Assembly (NCBI GenBank): GCA_030407085.1
Contig: CM059587.1
Coordinates: 24,587,001-24,651,000, forward strand
DNA from: Trichopria drosophilae
Lineage: Eukaryota; Arthropoda; Insecta; Hymenoptera; Diapriidae
Direction of reading: 5' to 3'
DNA: 64,000 bases
Shown here: positions 24,373-39,700 of the stretch, piece after piece
Position numbering within the stretch: position 1 is the stretch's first letter
How the letters are laid out: each line of letters opens with the position of its first letter
Notes under the pieces: generated by a model
What the model was told of the DNA's origin: nothing
Seen by the model: only the letters and a program-made list of their open reading frames with translations
Database searches by the model: none
Made by a program: the position numbers and the translations under genes

Positions 24373-24752
24373 AAAGTTCCAGGAAAGATGCGATATCTGA
24401 TGTCAAAGGTGTAATGTTCTGCCAAAGAAATTTAGCAACTCAGCGACAATGTTACCTAAAGAATACCACAGAGCTTTCTAAGTTTCTCAGAGCTGCCATG
24501 AACTGGTCACAAGCATCGACGAAGGGATAACGGGAACATTGTGATATAATTCAAATCAGCGAGTAGAACAAGCGAGGCGACATGGCGCGGAAAGGTGAAA
24601 ACTTAAAATATATCAATGTGGCCGTTGTTGGCTTATCTGGTACAGAAAAGGATAAAGGCCAAGTAGGAGTGGGGAAGTCCTGTTTTTGTAACCGATTTAT
24701 GCGTTCACTCAGTGACGATTACAGTGTTGATCACATATCTGTGTTGTCACAA
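24373..24752 (+). CDS. RhoGAPp190: RhoGAPp190 first coding exon with 5' leader
   Basis: Leader up to 24581, coding 24582-24752 (residues 1-57), donor CAA|GTAAGT at phase 0. The P-loop GQVGVGKSC sits at residues 26-34 within the family signature [12 protein letters not shown]; the extended loop before GKS is characteristic of p190 GTPase domains. A possible 5' splice acceptor is TTTTAG at 24367-24372; the leader boundary is uncertain, the coding part is not. Confidence 0.9.
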
Positions 24753-27700
24753 GTAAGTGTCATTGTTTTATGAGTTTTTTTATTTTAAAAATAATCAAGC
24801 ACTTATAAATAAATATTATGTTTCTCTAGTCGGATTTTAGTGGACGAGTAGTAAACAATGATCACTTTTTATATTGGGGCGAAGTCATAAAAGCAATGGA
24901 AGATGGCACGGAATATCAGTTCCAAGTAATTGAGCATACAGAGTTCATTGACGACTCTTCCTTTCAACCGTTTAAGGGTGGCAAAATGGAACCGTATGCT
25001 AAAAGGTGTGCCGCAACAAAAATAACAAGCGCAGAGAAGCTCATGTACATTTGCAAAAATCAACTAGGCATCGAAAAGGAATATGAACAGAAAGTATTAC
25101 CCGATGGTAAATTAAACATAGATGGATTTTTATGTGTGTTCGACGTGAGTGAAGTGCCAAACCGGTTGATTGAGAAGCAAGTGGACATTGTAGCGAACAT
25201 TCTAAATAATTTGATGAAAACAAAGAAACCAGTGGTTCTAGTAACTACAAAGAATGACGATGCTAGCGAACAATACGTGCGAGAAGCAGAGAAACTTGTT
25301 ATGAGAAAGGAATATAAAGGATCTATACTAATGGTCGAAACATCATCCCATGAGAACATCAACATCGATTTGGCTTTTTTGGTCCTAGCGCAACAGATAG
25401 ACAAAAGCAAGTTCAGAAACAAGTGCATTCCTTTCTCCGAAGCTGCGAGAGCGAGAAAAGAATTACTCGATGCCTCTACCGAATCTCTGCAAAGGCTCGT
25501 GAGGATTCACGTCACAGATTATCGAACCCTTTGGTCGCCAGCGCAGAAAAAGCTTGCGCAGCACAAAGAGTTTACTGCTTTTGTGGAGCTTTTCGGTATT
25601 GATGCTACTCAAAGGCTTTTTAGACGACACGTGAAAAAGTTGAAGGACGAACAAATAGCTAAAAAAGTACATGGATATTTGGACATGTTGCCAGATATTC
25701 TTCACAAAATTTGTCCAGATATTATAAGTTTAATCAATGAGTGAGTAATGGTCTAAATATTAGTCGCTACTCTTGGGATGAAAATAAATTTTAATTTAAA
25801 TTACTTAGGGAATGGACAAACGTGCAGCATTACATCAAAGAGCATCCTGATTTTCATCAGTATTTTTACGAGTGCCCAGAAGATATACCTTGGATAGATT
25901 ACGATTTCGGAGAAAACAACGGCACCAAAATTCCTTACGACGTTTTAGAAACGCCCGAAGCCGAGACAGTATTTAAAAATCACGTGAACGCACTTCAACA
26001 GGAGCAACGACGTCTAGAGTAAGTTTTGCCATGTTAGAGCTAATCGTAGAACTTTGCTAGAATTAGTTATTATCTGTGACAGCATATTTAGATCTTTGAG
26101 TTACTAAGTTACTAACAAGTACTATTGAGTTGTTCGACTTAGCCGGCGATACCGCATTATGCAGTGTACTAATGCTTTTCTTGCTTGATTCTGGGTGGCG
26201 CCTTTCTTTTCGCAGACTCCCCAAAAGGTAATTCCATCACGCTATTTTAAACGCCAGTTTTCATAGTAGTTTTCTTTTATGCACTAGACGAGTGACATCT
26301 GTCGATTAGACTAGACTTTTAGTACAAGTAACTTAGCTTTGCTAGGCAGTCGTAATGCTGGTAGAGATGCAGGAATTTATTCAATCCATATATTAAATAC
26401 TTTGAAAAATAACTAAATTTTTATATAAATAATCGAAGATGACAAATTCTGAAGTTAACGTAAAAAACAATCTGTTTAGCGTATAAATTCTGGTTTCTTA
26501 CACGATTCTGTTTTGTTAGATGGAAGAAGTTGTTCAAAAAGCTTTTGGAAGAGACGGGGTATGTCACTCCTGGGAAACATTTGTCGGAGGTTCGAGTACT
26601 GTTCATGGGCCGAGAGTGTTTTGAATCTTTATCGCATCACGACTGTCAAGAAATCTACGATCAACACCAAAAAGAAATTATTGAAAAAGCCAAACACAAT
26701 TTTCAGGTAATATTTTGAACTTTATTTAGAAAATCAAGATTTTCTTCGTTGAATTTTTATTGATCGTTGTATTTTTCTACAGGAATTGCTGTTGGAGCAT
26801 GCAGATTTATTTTATCGATGTAAAAGCTTAGCCCCAACTGGCACAATAACCCAGGATGATATCAAAGAAATTACAGACGCATTATTGGATGATTTCAGGT
26901 TTGTTTTAACCCATTAACGTCAAGGACACTTTTTTCACTCAAATTTCAATCAAAAATTTCATATGAAAATCCAAGTTGAAATAAATTGAAAGGTACATGT
27001 CTTACTATTTTCGAGGTCGCTCTTTTCAGTGCTGTTGTCAAAATTGAGTTATCTTAATTAGAAAATTAAATATGGCGATTTAAATGTCAAAATAACGCGA
27101 AAAATCGAGTCTTCTTTTTTATAAAACATTTTGTTCTCATCGAAAGAATGATAATAACGTGGACCCAATAGTTACAGTATCAAGATAAATTTTTTAAATA
27201 TTTAAAAACTAACATGGTGATCACAAAATGGCGACTCCAATGACAAATTTCTAATTAAAACTTAACAATTGTTTTTCTTGAAAACTATAGACTTCAGAAA
27301 AAATTTTCTAAGAATAAATATGTTTTAGAATGAGTTAAAAAATCCTCTCAAATTTTTCCAAAATATATTGTTAAAATTTGTTATTTTTCGAACATTCGAA
27401 AAATCGAAATTTTTAAAAAAGTCGTCCAAAAAATTTGAGAGTATTCTTTGATCAATTTGAAGACATTTTTGTTAAAAAAAATTATTAAACTTTTCTAGAT
27501 TTCAAGACTAGTAATTTTTTTTCTTGAAAACTGTAGACTTTAGAAAAAATTTCCTAAGAACAAAAATGTCTTCAAATTGGTCAAAGAATACTCTCAAATT
27601 TTTTCAGATTTTTTGGACGACTTTTTTAAAAATTTCGATTTTTCGAATGTTCGAAAAATAAAAAATTGTAATAATACATTCTGAAAAAATTTGAGAGGAT

Positions 27701-30700
27701 TTTTTGACTTATTCTAAAACGTATTTATTCTTAGAAAATTGTTTCTGAAGTCTATAGTTTTCAAGAAAAACAATTGTTAAGTTTTAATTAGAAATTTGTC
27801 ATTGGAGTCGCCATTTTGTGATGACCATGTTAGTTTTTAAATATTAAAAAAATGTATCTTAATACTATAACTATTGGATCCACGTTTAATGAAGAAATTT
27901 TCGGACGACAAATATTCTTTCGATGAGAAAAAAATGTTTTATAAAAAAGAAGACTCGACATATTTAATTTGATGTAGCTCAATTTTGACAACAGCACTGA
28001 AAAGAGCGACCTCGAAAATAGTAAGACATGTACCTTTCAATTTATTTGAAGTTGGATTTTCATATGAAATTTGTGATTGAAATTTAAGTGAAAAAAGTGT
28101 CCTTCTTGACGTTAATGAGTTAAGAGGAATAATAAAAGACAAATTGTATTCATTATGGAAATAATTGATGGACTTTAATACAAGTGCACGTTTTTCATTA
28201 CAGATATAAAGCATTAGATAGGTTAGACCAAGACAGAAAATTAATGCTCTTTCAGCATTTGGGCTTCGTACATTGTCCAATTCGAGAGCATTGTCCAGCT
28301 TTTCCAAACTGTATGGATGCACTTATCGAACGAATACTTGGAACTAAAGCTCACCGGTATAATTCATTATTACAATTTTAAAAATGTTCGGTTTATTTAA
28401 ACAAATCCTAGTTTTTATCCAATCCATATCGTTTCTGCAGACCATCATCGTGGAATCATAGCAGTCAGTGGCAATTGACTTCTGAGAATAATCAATTAAA
28501 TATAGTAATACTTGGCTGTAATGGACTTGGGGATGAGTTTACTCGTGAAATCCGAGCACAAACTGAGGATGACGAAGTGGAAATCGACTGTCAGTTGTAC
28601 AGTCTTGGCTACAGAGTGATCGATGGAGATGTCGGTTTGCCAAACAATTCTTTTACCACTTCAGAGTTTATGCCACACGGTAATTGACGGAGCTTTATTA
28701 ATTTCTGAATTTTGCATTACATAACCTCACTTTTTCATACGTACTAAATATATTCTTGCGTTTAACATCGATCATTTCACAGGGTCCTTTTGCATTTATT
28801 CCAACGACGATACATTCGAGTATGTTCGAGCATCATTAGAGAAGACGCTACTTACAAATTTGGAACAAGAAGATCGTTTACCATTCCAAGGTTTACCCAT
28901 CGTCATTATGTTCGTTCCAGATATGATTATCGATGATTTGGAGGCAGTGAGATTACGCGAAGAGGGACAAAGTCTTGCCGACAGGTAAATATAAGGTTTT
29001 TTCCCAAAATATATTCCAGTATGAAGGTACTCCAAAAATGAAAGATTGTGTTTTCATTTATGCAATTGTTTATTTACTTAAGGCGTTCTGTCTTTGCAGT
29101 TTACAGTGTCCATTCATCGATGTCTCACTGGATGACTTGGAGCCTGATAAGAGATTCCCTACACCTCTAATCAAAGAAGCTCTGCAACAACTGGTGCAAT
29201 CAATCAATCATCGTGCTGGTTTTCTTAATATTTATCAAAGTGTCATTGAATGTTTGGAACCCGACATCAGGTTAGATTAATGTTTTCATTTAAAAAAGAT
29301 ACTTGACGATGGCATGAGTTATTTACGGCCTCGTAGACAGGGCAGTTAAACTCTCTGAGATTAGATTTAGACATAAGAATTGAAATTTAGTTAGAAAAAC
29401 TTGACTAAATAATGGATATCCTATTCAACTCATTAACGAATGCATAGCTAAAAAAATTAATGAATTCTACAATAGTCAGAGTAAAAATAATGAAAATACT
29501 AAAATTAAAAAAACATCTTCAATCCCATATGTGAAAGATATCACTGAACCTCTACAAAACAGACTCAAAAAAGAGAACATCTGTCTAGTTTCAAAATCTA
29601 TATACAACAAGATAGGTAAAATTAAACCCTACAAAGATATACTAGCATATTTTAAAACATCGAATGTAGTCTATCAGATTCCGTGCCTCCACTGCCAAAA
29701 AACATGCATTGGTCAGACGGAACGTAGGCTTGAAACCAGACTTAAAGAACACAAAAACATCAATGGTTCGGAAGCACGATACACTGGATTAACTCTACAT
29801 CGTTTAGATACGGGACACGATTTTGATTACCAAAACACAAAAATCTTAGCATTAGAAAAACATCATACAAAACAAAAGGAAATAGAAAATTATTTTATAA
29901 AAAAAATTCTGAATCAACAGTTAATATTAGATTCGAGAAATCTAAATTACCTGAACTATATGATATTTTATTTACAGACTCTAATAAATAACAGTATATG
30001 TATATAATTCAGGTTAATTCAGTTATTAATCATTCTCAACATCAATTTGGAAATTTATTTACATATATGACAAATATTAATAGACACCTGTTCATAAAAA
30101 GAACCATTAATCCCATCAATGTTTCCAAAAGGGTGGTTGGGTGGCGTAATGAATAAGAGGAGTTAACATCTGCTCCCCTTAAAAACAATTGATTGTTTTC
30201 ATTTTAATTACATTCATTAGATTTACTAGAAATATTCTAGATATACTATTTTTCTGAAGAGGGTTCGTATTAGAACCGAAAACCTTAAAACTTTTTTCAC
30301 TTATTTTTCGTTTTTTTCAAATATATCCACTAATCCCCTTACTCCCCCGTTTTTTGTACAGTGACCGCTAAAACCGTTAAAACTTTAAAATAATTTATAT
30401 ATATACGGTCGAAATTAATATTTAAATTATTATACATGAGTGATATTTTTTGTACGCTGAAGTATTAAAAAGTTTTAATTTCGCTACCACCCTACTTGTT
30501 ATTTAACAATTAAAAATTAACGCGAGTACTTACAAAGTCGAAAAAGACAACAAATAGTATAGTACGTTACAGTTCGATTTGTGTTAGATATTTTTTACGA
30601 TTTTTAAATTATAATTCTCATCATCGTCAGTTTAAAAAAATTATTATTAAACTAAATAATTATAGAATTTTTGTAGCATTATAATTATCCATATGACCAA

Positions 30701-33700
30701 TCGACACGCTATTAACGATAGACTATTTAAACATTGATAAAACATATAAACTGTCACTAAATAGATTTAAACGTTAAAGAATACAACGGCACCTTCTATG
30801 AAAGATTAAATCCGATAGTTAAGAAAAGATCATGGTTGTGATGCACCTGATGTAAGAACAAAAAAAACTTATACATTAGAATGTACGGACACAAATTAAA
30901 TCGATATCGACCATGCTGATCAAACATTGCATTTATGTATAGGTCATTCCATGTCAGATTTACAAATCAAGATTTTTTTTCAATGGTATATTTTTTCTCT
31001 TGTCCTCAACACAAACGTGTGTTTTTTTTAATTTTAACCCGTTTCCGCCCAAAATTCCGTAAATTTCACTACATTTTAATCGTCACTTTTCTTATAGAAA
31101 CTAACGATGAATAATTCTGAATATTTTGTTTCTATAGTTTTCAACCCTCCTCTTTCCGAATCCGAAGTCCGTTTTTCGCTAGGAGCAGCCATTTTTTAAA
31201 TAAGGCGGCGAAAAGGCTAAAAAATAGAGAAAATTTCGATTTTTGAATCGGTTTTTCATTAGGTTCGAGCTGACCGTTCATTCCAAAGACCTGGATCTGG
31301 TGGCATAATGAGTTTGACTAAAAGTTGACATGATCAGATAAGCAAAATATAAGATGGCGGATTTTTCGCCGAATTTTGTGTTTTTATAGCGTTTCCAACA
31401 TTATTAGCTATTTATAAATATTGTGGTACACTTGTTATTGATTTATGCAATCATTTGTAACAGTATCTTCTATCCAATACTCGAAATTCAAAATGGCGGT
31501 TCCAAGATGGCCGACTGAAATGCAAAATAATTTCTTGATCCAGATGAAACTGACTATTCGGTGGTTTTCGGGGTCGCAGATTACGAATATGACATTTGAT
31601 TTTCATAATTCAAAATGACGGATCCTAAATGGTGGACGAAAATACATAACGTTGCATGTCCGACATGAAAATCGTTACTCGGGGGTTTTATATTATATCT
31701 GCGACCTCGAAAACCACCGAATAGTCAGTTTCATCTGGATCAAGAAATTATTTTGCATTTCAGTCGGCCATCTTGGAACCGCCATTTAAAATTTCGTGTA
31801 TTGGATAGAATATACTGTTACAAATGATTGCATAAATCAATAACAAGTGTACCGCAATATTTATAAGTAGCTAATAATGTTGGAAATGCTATAAAAACCC
31901 AAAATTCGGCGAAAAATCCGCCATCTTGGATCCACCATCTCATATTTTGCATATCTGATCATGTCAACTTTTAGTCAAACTCATTATGCCACCAGATCCA
32001 GGTCTTTGGAATGAACGGTAAGCGCGAACCTAATGAAAAACATGAAAAACCGATCCAAAAATCGAAATTTTCTCTCTTTTTTTGCCTTTTCGCCGCCATA
32101 TTTAAAAAAATGCTACGCACTCGGGATCTATAACCTGCAAAACTTGACATATTCACTTGTTTGCAACAAAGCTATCGGGAAATATTCCGATAATTTTGAA
32201 GGTCTCGGGATATTACAACTGAGAATATAAAGAAAACCCTGACTTACAGGACAAATTCTGTCCACTGATTCGAATTCAGGAGCCCAAAATCTGTAGAATC
32301 GTCTAGTCGCCTTTCCATGTCAAACCGAAAATTTTTTTTTTATGGTCCTGTGTAATTTGTTTTCATGACTACTATAGACTTTACAGAAAATTTCCTTAGA
32401 ACTATTTAAAGAAGCTACTCAAGTTTTTTTAGATTTTTTAAATGATTTTTTTTTAAATTTCGATCTTTCAAATTTTTGAAAAATCTAGCAGTGTATTATT
32501 GCATGCTGATAAAATTTGATCTAAAATCTATAGTTTTTTAAGAAAAAAAATTGTTAAGTTTTAAAAAGAATTTTGAGCTTCTAGGCGCCGCTATGAAAAC
32601 TATCATCTTGAATTGTGAATTCTGGTATGGTACTTTTCAATTCTGGGGATTCGTGGACGCGATATTTTCAACTTAGATATGTTTCCCAACGCAATTTCGA
32701 GTTGAAAGTGATGTTTTTATGAAAACCAAAATGTAAAAAACCATAAAAGTGAAGCGATGTAACGTGGGTTGGTTTTTAACAAATTAAATACGGCTTATAC
32801 CCCATCAATGAGAAATTTATATTTTACCCGTTTCGGCCGACTCGCGTACATTCCCGAGGAGAAAATATATATCAATCAAGATGAAAAATTGATCGATTTT
32901 GTTTTAAAAAAACCACGTTTTTTAACAGAAAAACATGTATAAATTTGTTACGATTTATTTTATCGAAATTTTATAGAAAGATTCTGAAAGAGCATACAAT
33001 TTTACGTTAAAAACAGTGGAGCTCAAATTTTTTAAAGTCATTTATATACAAATTATCGATGTTCAAACTGTTATTGAAAATCCGTCCGTCTGAGCGTTAA
33101 TCGGTTAATATGCAAATTTAAACAGTTTGTTAAGCACTACTCTTGTACACGTTTTAAATCCTTCTACAAATTAGATGCATCCGAAGGACCGCGTATAGTA
33201 GTATAGAATTTCAAATCGTCCGCATCAAGAAGAAAATTTGCCGTCTTAAAAACTGAGCATAAGTCATTTATAAAGACATTAAATAACAATGGTCCTGGAT
33301 GAGCACCTTAAGGAACTCCTGAAGGTACTCGAATGGGATCAGATGTATAATTCTTTATGCGGACAATTTGTGTTTTATTCACCAAATAAAACTCAATCCA
33401 TTTCAATAATCGTCCTCGAAGACCACACGGTGGGCTTGAACCAACTTTACATAAAAAGTCTTCCGAAATGGGATTTTCTTGTTGATTCTGCTGGCACTGG
33501 TGACCTTCCTGAGTATTTTCATCAAAAAATGAAAAAAATCAGTCTGGCCGTTTTTTTAAAACTTGACTTTTTGTAGGCAAATTAGAAAATTAATAAAATG
33601 ACGAAGTATAACGTATGCTTAAATATTTTAAACATATATTATTTTGTTTTTAATGATAGGTTATGAATAAAACAAATAAATTGCATAGATTTCTTTTAAT

Positions 33701-36700
33701 GTTTTGTCCACAAGAACCCTGAAATCTAGTGTACACACGAGGATAAAGTTTTGTTCAACTTAAACGAATAAAACACGTTTATGTGAAATCATTCAAAATA
33801 ATAAATCATTAGTCGTTCTTATTTTAATATTTATTAACATTTTTTTACATATCGTTCACAATAAATATTAAAAATGGAGACGATTAAATTCGCAAACAGC
33901 GCGTAATAAATGTTGCTTGTAGTCCGAACGTGTTGGGCCAACTTTAGCCAAATAGTATTAAAAATTCATGATGAACCGATTCAAAAGCTTGTTCGCTGAA
34001 TATTCCTAATCCTAACTGATATTTGTTGCAAATTCTTGCACGTGTACAAAAATACAATGCGCTTTGTGGGTAACTGAAATGCCCGACGACTTTTTTTAAT
34101 TTTATGAAAATGCTCGGGAAGGTCACCAGTACCAGAATCAACAAGAATATCCCATTTCGGAAGCCTTTTTATTTAAAGTTGGTTCAAGCCCACCGTGACC
34201 AACGCTATAAAGTTTAGGTAGAAGGATATTGTGATTAATGGAATCAAATGCTTTAGAGAAATCTAATTAAATTGAGTCGACTTGTAGACCTGATTCAAGT
34301 GCGTTATTCACGAAAGATGTAAAAGATCTAAAATTTGATACACCCTTCATGAGCCCACGTTGCGAGGTTGAAATAATACTTTTACTCTGAGAAATATATA
34401 CAAAATTGTATTTGATTAATGTTACTTTAAAAAATATTGTACATTTAACCGATTTCCAGGATAATTATGTGCATGTTCTGCGGCGATCCGTACTCGGTGG
34501 AAAATGTTCTGGGACCTCTATTGAGCCACCAATGCTGTTTTTTGAGCAGTGACAGATCGATAGTTTTGGAAACTTTTCTCGGAGAATCGAAGAAACGAGT
34601 CGAAGTGACAATATCTAGTTTCCATGGAGCGAATGCCTTCAGGGACGAACTTGTTCACGGATTTATCTTAGTTTATTCAACAAAGAGGAAAGCTTCTCTC
34701 GCCACTCTGAAGTAAGTCATTATTTGCTTTTTTAATTTGGGTGGATCTATTTCATATTATAACTCCCCTGATCTTCATTTTAAAACATTTTTTAAAACTT
34801 AATTTGAAATATATTTGTTCATAATTTATATTGGTCATTCCTGATACTTGATACTGTATATTTTGCTGTACATCCGATGAACATGAAATTTTGTTTACGA
34901 TAGTGTTTATTTAAATAGTTAAATTATGTGAATCTTTTCAGTTTTGTATTATTTTTCAATGCTTTACAACAAGAATATCATTCAAATTATATTAAATTTG
35001 AGAACGCGTTTATTTTATTTTAGAAACATATGCATAAACAAGTCCTTTGCATGAAAATTAAATTACGTGGAAAGCGTCAGTAGAATACTGAAAGTACTTT
35101 ATGCTGAATTTAAGCTTTGAAGGCTCCAAATTGCAAGTCTTTCATATCTGCTGAAATTGCTCCATAAAGTTTTTAAGGTTATGGCTCAGGTTACGCTTAG
35201 AAATCTGAAGAAACAGACAATGGTTTCATCAGAAAATAAGACATGTCACAAAATTTACGACAAAATAATCACAAATAATCTAATTATATAATTCATTCAT
35301 TTAATAATGTCGTAATAAGATACAATAAATTAGAAAAATATAATTAAATTTTAATACATTTTGTGATGTTACGCAGATAAAAAAAATTTTATTTGCCTGC
35401 TCATCAAATTCATTAATGATGTTAAACAATTATTGTCCATCTTACTTTCTGTAATTTTATCTTCCTTTTGGAGCAATTAGTTTAAGTCAGGTTAGGTTAG
35501 TCAATAGTCACGAAAAATATTGGTTATAGGATGTTAACAAACTATTAATCATTATATTTATTTTTAATATTGATATTTGTATTATGATGAGTGATGAATT
35601 TTTAATATTCAAAACAATTACATCCGACCCACTAGGTTACAGAAAGAGTAACTGCGGAGTCACAGGGTGTAATTGCCCAGCCGATTATACGTATATAACA
35701 ATTACATTAATTTTTTTAATTAATGTATTCTTCACCAATTAAGGAACGAAACCCATTTTGGAAGAATAGTGTACCTTGCTTAGAACTCTGTCAATATCGA
35801 CGCAAAGAACGTTACATCGTTGCACTTACGGATTAAATAATCATCGTTTTTTAATGGCATATAAATACAGCTGGCAATAAATATTTGTAAGATAGTGTCA
35901 ATTTTTCTTAAGCGTATTTTGAACGATACGCCGCTTGGTATATGGGAAAATCCACGGAACTTTTAATTTTTGGCACTAAAACATTTTTGGAATTTATTTT
36001 GTGACGAACTTTTCACCTTTTAAGCATATATTCAGGCTGTCGCTCTGAAGTGAAAATCATGCGCATGCACAGTTTTTATGACACGACGTGAGGGCAAAAT
36101 ACAAAATGGCGGATAAAATGTGAAAAATTACTCGATTTTAATGAAATTTGTTTTTTTTTTTTTTTGTGGAGGATGTTAACGATCGCTGATTACGGTTATG
36201 TTGTCAGATTTTCGAAATTCAAAATGGTGGACGCAATATGGCGGATTACAGTACGAAAAATTGTTTAATGTAAATAAAACTCGTTTCCTGTGCAGTTTAT
36301 AAGCCACTAACTACGAGTCTATCGTCAGATTTTTTAAATTCAAAATGACGTTCCAATATGGCGAACCAAAATACGAAAAATTGCTTGATTTAAATGAAAC
36401 TAGGTTCTCAGGGATTTTTTAAGTTTTCGATTACGAATCAGTTGTCAAGATTAAAAATGTAAAAAAATCGATTGAAAATGTCCATAGTAATAATAATGAT
36501 AATAATAATATGTTGATTAATTAACGATTTTATTTTTATTGCTACTGTGTATAATATACATAGGAACCCTAAATAGAAATTGTGGATTTTATTTTTTTCT
36601 CAGGTGTAATAACTGAAAATTCACGAAATTCTGATTTCAAATACATAATCAACGGCTTCACAAGTCCCCACATACTGAAGTTCGTCTAATTTAAGTCATA

Positions 36701-39700
36701 TTTCAAATTTGAACCCGCCACATTCTATCCGCTAGTTCGAATATTGATTATCCGAGGGGGTAATCATGTACAGTCCTATCGGAGTGCTTAACTTACATCT
36801 TAATCGACGTAAATGTTTATTTTTTTTTAATAGATATAACACTGTAGTCTCCGTAGTGAATTTAAAAATTCTGATATCAGATTCGTAATCAGTGGTTTTG
36901 CAAACCTCTTAATGTGAAATTCTGTCAAATTTAAGTAGTATTTGGTAAGTTTGTCCGCCATATTGGATTCACCATTTCGAATTTCAAAATTTTTACTTCA
37001 GATTCATAATCAGTGACTGCAAAAATCTCTGATCTTCGATTTTCGCCCACTTTAGATTATATTTTGATAGTTTTGTCCGTCATATTGGGTCCGCCATATT
37101 GAATTTAAATTTCTAAATTCAGATTTGCAATCAACAACCTATAAAAATTCAGAATACAATTACTGAAATGTATTTAAAACCCTCTGCAAATCGTAAAACG
37201 AAGATCCGTTGAAGTAAAGCCACCCGGGACGAATGGTTCTCACCAATTTGCAAAATCTAAAGACGCCGTCATCATTTTTTGCTAAAGTATGAATTTTGAG
37301 AATGATCACAGAAAGAAATAATTTAAAATATTATTTATTTTAAGTGTGGCGCAGCAAAAAAGGCAATTTTGAAAATAATCACGTTTAAAGTGAAAACGAT
37401 TAAACCTGTCTAGAATCATTTTTAAAAGGGGCACATAGATTAGTGACACCGCAATTTGTTCGTTTTTATGTTAGTAACAAATTGGACTCTGAGTTAAAAC
37501 GATTAATAATATGTCATGAAAATTATAACAGATAATCTAAATTAATTTTATATTTTTACAAAACTTAAATCACAAGCAAGCACATTGATCAGACTGTGAC
37601 TATTGCTTAGTGTATTTACTTGACTACATTTTGTACTTTGAGAAAATAAAATACGTAGCATAGCATAGTTTAAAATAATTTGTAAGAATCACAAGTTAAA
37701 TTTTTCGGTTTTCAATTCGGAAACGTCTGTAGCAAGTGTCTGTGTTGATTAATTGACTCGATACCAGCCATATATATTATTTAAATGTGTTTAAATATTT
37801 TATAGTGAACATATTTATTTCCGTATATCACTGAATCACAGAAAAGTTAAAAGTTCTGTGAATTTGCCCATATTTTAAAATCCGACGGTGTAAGTGAAAA
37901 AATGGAATTTTTGTTTATTCTGGTTCACTTTCCAAAAAAATAAACCAAAAAATATATTAAATACATTTTTTGGCATAATAAAATTTAATTCTTTCTAATG
38001 TATATTAGAACTACCTGGGTTGTTAATAAAATTGATTTTTTAATAAGGTAAACTGAGTCGAGTTTGTTATTCCTTAATACTCGTTCCGAACGATTGACGA
38101 AAATCGCCCTCTACCGCATGAAAATCATTGTTACCATTTATATTCCATATTCACCTCACCGAACTGCAGACGTTTTCGCCCTTTAATGTAATAAAATTAT
38201 ATAAAAAGCAAAATAAAATATCCATACTTTTAATGCGAATAACGATAAAAAAGAAGTGGTCCAAACTGGAATATTTTGTTTAACTGCTTTCATATATAAT
38301 TTTTGTATAGGAGATTGCAAAAAACGTCTGGGAGGGAATGCGCGCAATTGATTGACATTTCCGAATTTTAGACCACGCCCTCTGCTACAAAGTAAATAAA
38401 TTATCCCATTAATATTAATATCGAATTTGGCCAGCAAATTAAATCATTAACACAAGACGAGCTGTTAATCGGTGTACACTGATAGGAATAAATCCAATAA
38501 TTCACCTTTTGTGGAACTTGTTTGTATCTTTGAAGAGATAGGAGAATTAGTTACCAAGCTTTACTGCTAAGATAGTAGCTATACTTGGAAATTACACTAA
38601 AACAACCTAGTTATAAATATATCATTTTTAGCGACTCAATCAGTTCAATTGTTTCTCTATGTATGTAATATTTAACCCTTTAATACATTTTTCTTTACAC
38701 GGAAAATGGCTGAAAATTGTTACTCGGGGATTGTCGAGGTCAGACTTTCAAAATTAAATATGGCCGATCCAAAATGGCGGATCGTAATGTTGAAAAGTTA
38801 CTAAATTGATATGGCACTCCTGGGGCTTTCGGGGTCGCTGATTACGAAACTGGTATTAGATGGCAAACCAATAATAACTTTATTTATTTTCCACCAACAA
38901 TTTAGAATTAAATGACGAATACCTGTGGATTTTTCAGTCGCGAATTATGAAATTTTAACATTCTGGTCCACCATTTTGGATCCCCCATATTCAAATTTCC
39001 AAATTCTGTAGTCAGATTCGTCATCAGTGACTACGAAAACCCTCGTGTACTCACTTTCAACCCGATCAAGAAACTTTTTACATTTTGGTCAGCCATCTTG
39101 AATCGGCCATTTCTAATTTTTAAAATCTGTGATCAGATTCGTAATCAGCGACCTTAAAAACTCTGTGATACTAAATTTCAAACCATTATCTTAAAAAACA
39201 GCGTCAATAATAAATTTTTTCGAGAAAATCGTGATTTTTTAATGTTTGTTTATTTATAAATCATACAAAATAAATAATTATATCTTAATAACTGTTTTTA
39301 TACATTCTTCTATCACTATAGTAACATAAAACAGCAAAAGCAGCGATCTAAATGCGTTAACTGCAATTTAAATGAGCAAAAATCAAAGAAATCGAGGTGG
39401 TAACGTGGGTTATCAACATGCTTGTAAGGGTTAATAAGACATGAACACGTCCATACCGGTCTTGATTTAAAAATTAAGTATATGCTTTCCAATCAATAAA
39501 CAACCATATCAGAATCAAGGGCGAAGAAATGCCAGACAAATGGGCAACGATAGCAGCAAATACAACTTTCATGACGTGACATTTCAGATATAGTCATATT
39601 GAACTGTCATTTCCGATAAAGATGTATGAATAGGAACCGTCGACTTTTATTCCTCAATTCCCTCGTGATTTCTACTATCGAATCCAACAATATCAATATG

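Noticed and set aside
33289..33576. 95-codon plus-strand frame
   Set aside because: It is the antisense of a LINE reverse transcriptase that reads well on the minus strand.
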